Below are positions 1 through 5,560 of a stretch of 9,453 bases of DNA, piece by piece. The notes under the pieces were generated by a model that was not told where the DNA came from, searched no databases, and worked only from the letters and a program-made list of their open reading frames with translations. The position numbers and the translations under genes were made by a program. Every line of letters starts with the position of its first letter. Position 1 is the stretch's first letter. Source of the stretch: DASYSL01 sp036003365 (lineage in GTDB: Bacteria > Eisenbacteria > RBG-16-71-46 > DASYSL01); NCBI GenBank assembly GCA_036003365.1, contig DASYSL010000157.1, positions 1 to 9,453 of the forward strand. The letters run 5' to 3'.

Positions 1-82
1 TCGGCCGGGGGTTGCCGGTGGCGCGGGCGCTGCCCGCGAAGACCAAAAGACTCAAGAAAACGACGGTGGCTAGCCGGCCCAT
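1..82 (-). CDS. Secreted protein, N-terminal fragment (signal peptide only, runs off window)
   Basis: An ATG at 82-80 (minus strand) opens a frame that stays open to the window edge. The 27 visible residues begin MGRLATVVFLSLLVFAG and continue SARATGNPRP. This is a textbook Sec signal peptide: short basic N-region (R3), a hydrophobic core, and a small-residue SARA cleavage motif with probable cut near A22/T23. The start is fixed by a near-perfect Shine-Dalgarno AAGGAGG (plus-strand 88-94) five bases upstream. The ATG three bases further upstream reads into a stop after five codons. It begins 13 bp after the stop of the preceding secreted-protein gene on the same strand, so the two are probably co-transcribed. 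The mature protein lies outside the window and its function cannot be inferred. Confidence 0.72.
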   Translation of the reverse strand, partial: MGRLATVVFLSLLVFAGSARATGNPRP

Positions 83-87
83 GTCAT

Positions 88-94
88 CCTCCTT
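88..94 (-). promoter_or_regulatory. Strong ribosome binding site AAGGAGG
   Basis: The minus strand reads AAGGAGG, then five bases, then the ATG at 82. It matches anti-SD over seven bases and decides the start of the partial gene at the left edge. It sits immediately after the upstream gene's TGA (98-96). Confidence 0.75.
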
Positions 95-95
95 G

Positions 96-656
96 TCATC
101 GATAGTGCGCTTTGAGGCCGCCCCAGGTCGAGGGCTGGGTGGGCGTGGCGCAATACGCTGGCGGCGCCGAAGCGATGCGCGTCCCGTGCGAGTGCAGGAC
201 CAGGCACTGATCGGGAATGCCCAGACAGCCGGCGCCCGTGTAGGTGAAGCTGGAAGTCGTGACCATGTAGTACGAATCGCCGCTCACCGTGCCATCGGTC
301 ACGATGTCGATGTCGACCGTGCACCCGGGAATGAGCTCCCCGCTGCCCGTGCAGTGCATGTGAACCGTGGTGGCGTTGGCCGAGCCCGTGCACGTGATGT
401 TGTAGGGAAGCGTCCCGGGATCACCCACCTCCTGGCCTACGCACACGGTGTCGGTCTGCGTGTTCGTGTTCTTGAAGGCGAGCGTCACGCAGTCGTACGA
501 GGTGTCGACCGTCGTCCACACGCCCGCCCACTCCGCCGGCACGGGAACGCTCGCGGAACGGAGGACGTCGCGGAAGGAGGTGCTGCGCTCGGCCTGCGCG
601 GACCCGGTGGCAATGAGGGAAAGACATAACGCCAAGAAGGTGTAACGAAGTTTCAT
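96..656 (-). CDS. Cys-rich secreted hypothetical protein (186 aa)
   Basis: Not assigned to a named family. The N-terminus MKLRYTFLALCLSLIATGSA followed by QAERS is a clear Sec signal peptide with an AQA/E cleavage site after residue 22. The mature part (about 164 aa) is rich in Thr, Ser, Gly and Val and predicted mostly beta. It has eight cysteines (56, 72, 89, 102, 112, 144, 151, 169), enough for four disulfides, which fits an extracytoplasmic location. A WAGVW motif at 43-47 precedes the first Cys and looks like the entry strand of a small beta-barrel or sandwich; that is a guess. The frame continues upstream to 782, but the start at 656 is chosen because it places the signal peptide at the N-terminus and has a GGAG ribosome site seven bases before it (plus-strand 664-667). 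The gene for another secreted protein follows 13 bp downstream. Confidence 0.82.
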   Translation of the reverse strand: MKLRYTFLALCLSLIATGSAQAERSTSFRDVLRSASVPVPAEWAGVWTTVDTSYDCVTLAFKNTNTQTDTVCVGQEVGDPGTLPYNITCTGSANATTVHMHCTGSGELIPGCTVDIDIVTDGTVSGDSYYMVTTSSFTYTGAGCLGIPDQCLVLHSHGTRIASAPPAYCATPTQPSTWGGLKAHYR

Positions 657-892
657 CGTCTGTCTCCAGGAGAATTCGAAGGGGGTGAAAGCGCTCCGGC
701 TCTGCGCGTGGGAACGTGGGGTCACGGACGGCGGAGCGTGGGGCGAGGGCCGGGTTTGAGAGTAGCACCCGCGGGGTTCCAAAAAGCACCGAAATCACGC
801 AATTTCTTTGGCGGCGAGTTGAGGTATCGTGATCGGGCCCCCCGCCGCCGCCGGTACGCCGGCGGCCCCCCAGTTACCCACGGAGCCGAGCC
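657..892. other. Divergent intergenic region
   Basis: These 236 bp separate the leftward secreted-protein gene (start 656) from the rightward small-protein gene (start 893), so both promoters should lie here. A relatively A/T-rich patch at about 778-830 stands out from the GC-rich surroundings and is the likeliest promoter zone. A TATCGT at 825-830 could serve as a weak -10 for the rightward gene, but I find no convincing -35 at the right distance for either direction. A GC hairpin at 847-866 is listed separately. Confidence 0.5.
847..866 (+). repeat. Perfect GC hairpin (8-bp arms, TACG loop) in 5' leader
   Basis: GCCGCCGG, loop TACG, then CCGGCGGC: an uninterrupted 8-bp all-G/C stem closed by a UNCG-class tetraloop in the RNA. 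It ends 26 bases before the ATG of the 65-aa protein and leaves that gene's ribosome site (GGAG, 882-885) exposed. It could be an mRNA-stabilising leader stem or a protein-binding site. There is no following T-run on either strand, so it is not a standard terminator. Confidence 0.5.
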
Positions 893-1090
893 ATGGCCAC
901 GAAGCTCGAGAAAGCCCTGAAGCGCGAGATCCAGATCGAAGGAAAGCCCTACACGCTGATCATCGACCCGGAGGGTTTGCGCCTCATGGAGAAGGGCCGC
1001 CGCAAGGGGCTCGAGCTGGCGTGGCGTGACCTGGTGTCCGGGCAGGCCGGGCTGGCTGCCGCCCTCCAGGGGTCGCTCAAGGAATCCTAA
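893..1090 (+). CDS. Small conserved-type hypothetical protein (65 aa)
   Basis: This is a charged, soluble 65-residue protein with no signal peptide or membrane segment. It starts MATKLEKALKREIQIEG and is followed by a beta-hairpin-like stretch (KPYTLIIDPEG, 18-28). A basic helix EKGRRKG (33-39) leads into ELAWRDLVSG (41-50), and an Ala/Leu-rich helix closes the chain. The ordered pattern of strand, strand, basic helix and WxDLVSG looks like a real conserved small family rather than a chance frame, but I cannot name it; nucleic-acid binding through the KGRRKG patch is only a guess. The start is supported by GGAG at 882-885, seven bases upstream. It is the only plus-strand gene in the window and its TAA lies 7 bp from the stop of the oppositely oriented operon. 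Confidence 0.78.
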   Translation: MATKLEKALKREIQIEGKPYTLIIDPEGLRLMEKGRRKGLELAWRDLVSGQAGLAAALQGSLKES

Positions 1091-1097
1091 ACTCGCG

Positions 1098-3353
1098 TTA
1101 GCTTCGTTCCAGCTTGGCGATCACGACCGTGATGTTGTCGGGGCCGCCGCGCGCGCGCGCCAGATCGACGAGCGTGTGGCACGCGTCGTCGGGCAACTCT
1201 TCGCGCACCACGTCGAGGATCTCCTCGGGCGCCACCATGCCGGAGAGCCCGTCGGAGCAGAGGACGATCGTCGCCCCGTCCTTGAGCGCGACCGGCTTGG
1301 TGGAGACGTCGACCGGCGCCACGTCCTGTGAGCCGAGGGAGCGCGTGAGGACGTGGCTCGCCGCCTTGGCCGCCGGGCCGCGCCCGGCGCCCAGCTTGGC
1401 CAGCTCGTTGGCCACGGTGTGGTCGATCGAGAGCTGCTGGATGAAATTGTCGTCGACGAGATAAGCGCGGCTGTCGCCGATGTGCGCGAGATGCAGATCG
1501 CGCCCGACGATACTCACTGCCGTGCACGTGGTTCCCATGCCTTCGAGCGAGCGATCGGCCCGTGCCTGCTCGCGGATGACGCGGTTCGCCGTCTCGAATC
1601 CGCGCTCCAGCCGCTCACGGGCGGTGCCCTCGGCCTCGTACGCCGCGTGCACCTCGTCCACCGCCAGCCGGCTCGCGACTTCTCCGCCCGCCGCACCGCC
1701 CATGCCGTCGGCGAGGACGAGCAGGCAGCCGCGCTCCTCGTCGAACGCGTAGATGCCGAACGAGTCCTCGTTGTTGCTGCGACGGCAGCCCAGATCGCTC
1801 AGGCCCGCGGTGGTGAGCTTCCAGTCGCCTGTGGGGCTCAAGGAGATGACCCTCCCGTCGGCACGACGGCTCAGTTCGGAGATGGGGAACTCGATGACCG
1901 GCAGACCGCGTCCCGCGCCGCCGGACTCGCTGGCATCGCCGGCATCCTCGTGGTTTGCGGCCCCGAGGGGAAGCCCCCCGCGCGGCGCGTCTCCCGAGCC
2001 GGCACCGCGGCGCTCCAGCCACTCGACGATGGCGCGCGAGCTGCCGACGCCCTGCGCGTAGGCTTCGAGCTGCTCCTCGTCCATCTCCGCGAACAAGTCG
2101 CCCGCCTGCGACAGCTCGACGAGCGCGTGCACGACTTCCGGAAAGAACTGCGTGCCGGCGTTGGCCGTGAGCTCGTCGATGGCCGCCTCGGTGGAAAGCC
2201 CGCGCCGATACGGACGGTCGGAGGTCATGGCGTCGAAGGCGCCCACGGTCATGATGATACGGCTGCCGAGCGGAATGTCCTCGCCCTTGAGTCCGCGCGG
2301 GTAGCCCTTGCCGTTGGGCTGCTCATGATGCGCGTACACGATCTCGGGCGCGTTGCGGTAAAGACGGAGCGACGACAGCATGTCGTAGCCCACCTTGGGA
2401 TGCGTGCGCAAGAGCGACTGCTCGTGCTCGGTGAGACGTCCCGGCTTGACCAGGATGTCGCGGCGGATCGCGGTGCGTCCGATGTCGTGCAGGAGGGCGG
2501 CGAACTCCAGCTCCTCGAGATCGCCGTCGGCCATGCCGAGGTGCCGGCCGACGCGCACGCACATCTTGGAGATGCGGTCGGCGTGGCCCCAGGTCAGCGG
2601 ATCGGCGGCGTCGACGGCGCGCATGAGGGTGCGCACCATGTCGAGATGCGCGCGCTTGGTGCCGAGCCAGTAGACGAAGAAGTAGCGCGCCAGGAGGAGC
2701 GGCAAGAGGAAGAGACCGAGACCGGCGGGGCCGACCCGCACCTGGGTGAGCGCGACCACGTAGCCCACCGGGAAGAGCGCGAGCTCCGGCAGCGCACGCT
2801 CGCGGAAGTCGGCGAACGCGCCGCGCCCGGCGATGCGCGGGGCGCCCAAAGCGGTCGAGGCGGCTCCGATTCCCGTCTCGACCAGGAGATACGCGGCGCA
2901 TGCCCCGAGGAGCGGCACGAGCTGGTTGAGCGAAGGCGCAAACTCGGCGCCCGTCGTGCCGCCGAGCGCGAGATAGACGATGCCCGCCGCACCGACGACG
3001 AAGATCGCCTGACCCACGCGGAAGAGGCTCGCCGGGGCGAGCGGCCGCCGCTCGGCCATGCCCATGATGGCGCGCGAGCCGAGCGCCACCCAGCAGGCGC
3101 CGCCCGGGCCGAAGAGCAGGATGGCGGCGAAATCGAGCGAGGTGGTGAGGCTCGCGGTCTGCGTGCCGCGCGGCAGCGGGATCGGCGACAGCGCGGCCAC
3201 CACGGCGAGCGCGAACCAGAGGACCAGGCTCGGCAGCGCGAGCTCCGGTCCGCGCAGCGCGTAGGCGCCACCGTTCAGATAGACGAGATAACCGAGTCCG
3301 CCCAGGAACACCGCCCAGACGCAGAGCCGATAGCGGGTGTTTGCCGTTTTCAC
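1098..3353 (-). CDS. Membrane HD-GYP phosphodiesterase fused to PP2C-type Ser/Thr phosphatase
   Basis: A 751-aa fusion and last gene of the five-gene operon. Residues 8-230 hold about seven hydrophobic segments (a membrane sensor domain). An HD-GYP domain covers about 235-430: the metal-ligand set is visible as H257, H289-D290, H318, H342-H343 and D374, and the GYP signature is at 350-352, so c-di-GMP hydrolysis is predicted. A Gly/Ala/Ser-rich linker (about 435-510) leads to a complete PP2C domain (about 512-748). It carries NED 528-530, DGMGG 549-553, GDSRAY 626-631, SDG 700-702 and GGPDN 736-740, as expected of an active metal-dependent Ser/Thr phosphatase. Both catalytic domains should be cytoplasmic. 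I chose the GTG at 3353 because AAGGGGGGA lies six bases upstream; an in-frame GTG at 3371, overlapping the preceding stop as GTGA, would add six residues. It probably reverses phosphorylation by the operon's kinase (inference). Confidence 0.9.
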   Translation of the reverse strand: MKTANTRYRLCVWAVFLGGLGYLVYLNGGAYALRGPELALPSLVLWFALAVVAALSPIPLPRGTQTASLTTSLDFAAILLFGPGGACWVALGSRAIMGMAERRPLAPASLFRVGQAIFVVGAAGIVYLALGGTTGAEFAPSLNQLVPLLGACAAYLLVETGIGAASTALGAPRIAGRGAFADFRERALPELALFPVGYVVALTQVRVGPAGLGLFLLPLLLARYFFVYWLGTKRAHLDMVRTLMRAVDAADPLTWGHADRISKMCVRVGRHLGMADGDLEELEFAALLHDIGRTAIRRDILVKPGRLTEHEQSLLRTHPKVGYDMLSSLRLYRNAPEIVYAHHEQPNGKGYPRGLKGEDIPLGSRIIMTVGAFDAMTSDRPYRRGLSTEAAIDELTANAGTQFFPEVVHALVELSQAGDLFAEMDEEQLEAYAQGVGSSRAIVEWLERRGAGSGDAPRGGLPLGAANHEDAGDASESGGAGRGLPVIEFPISELSRRADGRVISLSPTGDWKLTTAGLSDLGCRRSNNEDSFGIYAFDEERGCLLVLADGMGGAAGGEVASRLAVDEVHAAYEAEGTARERLERGFETANRVIREQARADRSLEGMGTTCTAVSIVGRDLHLAHIGDSRAYLVDDNFIQQLSIDHTVANELAKLGAGRGPAAKAASHVLTRSLGSQDVAPVDVSTKPVALKDGATIVLCSDGLSGMVAPEEILDVVREELPDDACHTLVDLARARGGPDNITVVIAKLERS

Positions 3354-3367
3354 GAGAGGTCCCCCCT
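3354..3367 (-). promoter_or_regulatory. Ribosome binding site deciding the GTG start
   Basis: The minus strand reads AAGGGGGGA, six bases, then GTG at 3353. AAGGGGG can pair with the anti-SD using one G-U wobble. The alternative GTG at 3371 has only a weak GAAG ahead of it, so the downstream start is preferred. Confidence 0.5.
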
Positions 3368-4441
3368 TCACGCCGCTTCGCGCGCCACGACCAGGCGCTC
3401 GAAAGCCGCCTTGTCGAGCGCGTGCGCGTACGCCTCGTCGGCCGCAATGACCTGCCGGCGGACGAGGTCCTTGAGCGTGGCGTCCAGGCTCTGCATGCCG
3501 CTCTGCCCGCCCGACTGGATCACCGATTCGAGCTTGTGCGCATTGCCGGTGCGGATCATCGACGAGGCCGCGTGCGTGTTGACCAGCACCTCGGCCACCA
3601 GCACGCGCCCCGAGCCGTCGGCCTTGCGCACGAGCTGCTGTGACACGATGAGGCGCAGGCTGTCGGCGAGCATGGAGCGGATCTGCTCCTGGCGCCGCGC
3701 CGGAAACACGTTGACGATGCGGTCCACGGTGCGCGTGGCGCCGCTCGTGTGCAGGGTGCCGAACACCTGGATGCCGGTCTCGGCCGCGGTCAGGGCGAGG
3801 GCGACGGTCTCCATGTCGCGGAGCTCGCCGATCAGGATCACGTCCGGATCCTCGCGCAGCGCATGGCGCAGCGCTTCGGAGAAGCTGGGCGCGTGGATGC
3901 CGATCTCGCGCTGGGTGACGACGCAGCCCTTGTGCTCGTGCACGAACTCGATCGGATCCTCGATGGTGATGATGTGGCCGCGGCGCGTCTGGTTCACGAG
4001 ATCGACCATGGCGGCGAGCGTGGTCGACTTGCCGGAGCCCGTGGGGCCGGTGACCAGCGTGAGCCCCTTGGGCTGGTGCGTGTGGATGCGCACCGCGTTG
4101 GGGAGGCCGAGCGCCTCGAGCGAGCCCGGGCTCGGCGGCACGAAGCGGAACGCCGCCGCGGTGCCGCGCACGTGGCGATAGGCGTTGACGCGGAAGCGCC
4201 CGAGCTCGGGATCCTCGTAGCCGAAGTCGACCGAGAGCCGCTGCCCGAGGTCGTGGCGCTGCGTGTCGGTCATGAACTCGGCCAGGATCTGCTCCACGTC
4301 CTCGATCGAGAGGTCGCGGAAGCGCACGCGGTGCAGGGCGCCGTTCATGCGGATGCAGGGTGGCATGCCGCTGACCAGATGCAGGTCCGATCCCCCCTGC
4401 TGCACCATGAGCTCGAGGAAGGAATGGACGCGGTTCGACAT
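3368..4441 (-). CDS. pilT: Type IV pilus retraction ATPase, PilT family (second paralog, canonical P-loop)
   Basis: A 357-aa PilT-type hexameric secretion ATPase, close to the family's usual 340-380 aa. An N-terminal PAS-like domain starts with SDLHL (18-22) and GMPPCIRMNG (25-34). The catalytic core has a canonical Walker A GPTGSGKST (132-140), Asp box ITIEDPIEFVHEH (158-170), Walker B DPDVILIGE (198-206, catalytic E206) and His box TLHTSGA (229-235). In pili of known systems PilT hydrolyses ATP at the inner-membrane base to depolymerise pilin and retract the fibre. The C-terminal PilT signature usually written AIRNLIRE is degenerate here (AASSMIRTG, 291-299), which may affect retraction control. 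The ATG overlaps the upstream paralog's TGA by one base (TGATG), indicating translational coupling. Lack of an N-terminal extension or zinc-binding tetracysteine argues against a PilB/GspE extension ATPase. Confidence 0.93.
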   Translation of the reverse strand: MSNRVHSFLELMVQQGGSDLHLVSGMPPCIRMNGALHRVRFRDLSIEDVEQILAEFMTDTQRHDLGQRLSVDFGYEDPELGRFRVNAYRHVRGTAAAFRFVPPSPGSLEALGLPNAVRIHTHQPKGLTLVTGPTGSGKSTTLAAMVDLVNQTRRGHIITIEDPIEFVHEHKGCVVTQREIGIHAPSFSEALRHALREDPDVILIGELRDMETVALALTAAETGIQVFGTLHTSGATRTVDRIVNVFPARRQEQIRSMLADSLRLIVSQQLVRKADGSGRVLVAEVLVNTHAASSMIRTGNAHKLESVIQSGGQSGMQSLDATLKDLVRRQVIAADEAYAHALDKAAFERLVVAREAA

Positions 4442-5559
4442 CAGGCCGCCTCCGCCGCTTGACCGCCGGCCGGCGCCGCTTCGAGCGCCTGCAAGAGATC
4501 GGAGCGCGTCACGTAGAAGATGAAATCCTTCTTGTCGGCCGCCTTGAGGAACGCCTCGTTGGGATCGATGTCGCCCGACTGCACGAGGGTGAGCAGCGCC
4601 TGATCCATGAGCTGCATGCCGACCCGGCGGCCGGTCGAGATCGCCGAGTGGATCTGGTGCGTCTTGCCCTCGCGGATCATCTGCGCGATGGCCGTGGTCA
4701 TGATCAGCACCTCGGCCACGGCGCGGCGGCCACGTCCGTCGGCGTTCCTGACCAGGTCCTGGCTCACGATGGCGCGCAAGTTGTCGCCCAGCGTGTGACG
4801 GATCTGCGCCTGGGCCTCGGTCGGGAACGTATCGACGATTCGGTGCAGCGTCTGGTGCGCGCCGCGCGTGTGCAGCGTGGCGAACACGAGGTGGCCGGTC
4901 TCCGACGCCTCGATGGCGGCGGCGATGGTCTCGGCGTCGCGCATCTCGCCGATCAGAATGACGTCGGGATCCTGGCGCAGGGCCGAGCGCACGCCTTCCT
5001 GGAAGCTTCGCACCTGGGCGCCGACCTGGCGCTGCACGACCAGCGACTTGTCGCTCTCGTGCAGGAACTCCACCGGATCCTCGAGGGTCACGATGCTCAG
5101 GTTGCGGCTCTCGTTGATCTCGCGGATGAGCGCGGCCAGCGTGGTCGTCTTGCCGGTGCCCGGGCCGCCGGTGATGAGGACGAGCCCGGAGCTGAGCGTG
5201 CTCAAGTGCGTGACCACGGGTGGCAAGCCGAGCTCGCGCAAGGACGGCAGCTTGTTGGGCACGACGCGACAGATGGCGCCGAGGCCGCGGCGCTGGCGGA
5301 AGAGATTGAAGCGGAAGCGCCCGAGACCCGGATGCGCGTACGAGAGATCGACCGAGCCCTCGCGGTCGAGCCGCTGGGCGAGGTCGGCCGGCAGGATCTC
5401 GGTCAGGAGCTGCCCGATCTCCTCTTCGGAGAGCGGCCGGTACTTGAGCTGGGTCAGATCGCCATCGAGGCGCACGAGCGGCGGCAGGCCGACGGTGAAG
5501 TGGATGTCGGAGCAGCCCTGCTCGCGAGCCAGCTGCAGGAAGGCGTCGATGCGTGGCAT
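4441..5559 (-). CDS. pilT: Type IV pilus retraction ATPase, PilT family (first paralog, variant P-loop)
   Basis: A 372-aa PilT/PilU-family ATPase. Family landmarks are SDIHF (17-21), GLPPLVRLDG (24-33), Asp box TLEDPVEFLHES (158-169), Walker B DPDVILIGE (197-205) and His box TLHTRGA (228-234). The P-loop is GGPGTGKTT (131-139), which satisfies the GxxxxGK[ST] rule but differs from the near-invariant GPTGSGKST of PilT. It keeps a recognisable C-terminal signature AIAQMIREGK (290-299), unlike its downstream neighbour, and has a longer Ala-rich tail. Its ATG lies one base after the kinase gene's stop and its own stop overlaps the next pilT start, so it is embedded in the operon. The two paralogs are co-linear across their length and clearly diverged. 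They may form a PilT/PilU-like pair of main and accessory retraction motor, but which plays which role cannot be read from sequence. Confidence 0.92.
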   Translation of the reverse strand: MPRIDAFLQLAREQGCSDIHFTVGLPPLVRLDGDLTQLKYRPLSEEEIGQLLTEILPADLAQRLDREGSVDLSYAHPGLGRFRFNLFRQRRGLGAICRVVPNKLPSLRELGLPPVVTHLSTLSSGLVLITGGPGTGKTTTLAALIREINESRNLSIVTLEDPVEFLHESDKSLVVQRQVGAQVRSFQEGVRSALRQDPDVILIGEMRDAETIAAAIEASETGHLVFATLHTRGAHQTLHRIVDTFPTEAQAQIRHTLGDNLRAIVSQDLVRNADGRGRRAVAEVLIMTTAIAQMIREGKTHQIHSAISTGRRVGMQLMDQALLTLVQSGDIDPNEAFLKAADKKDFIFYVTRSDLLQALEAAPAGGQAAEAA

Positions 5560-5560
5560 G

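Noticed and set aside
12..629. 205-aa plus-strand frame over the secreted-protein genes
   Set aside because: Arg/Gly/Ala-rich with no recognisable feature, while the minus strand has two signal peptides each with a good ribosome site.
657..782. Upstream ATG start for the Cys-rich secreted protein
   Set aside because: It would bury the signal peptide 42 residues into the protein; the ATG at 656 has its own ribosome site.
847..866. GC hairpin as an intrinsic terminator
   Set aside because: No T-run follows on either strand, and it sits in a divergent region where neither gene needs a terminator.
1353..4181. 942-aa open frame on the plus strand
   Set aside because: It lies opposite the HD-GYP/PP2C and pilT genes, is Arg/Ala/Glu/His-rich without domain motifs, and is the mirror of high-GC codon use on the minus strand.
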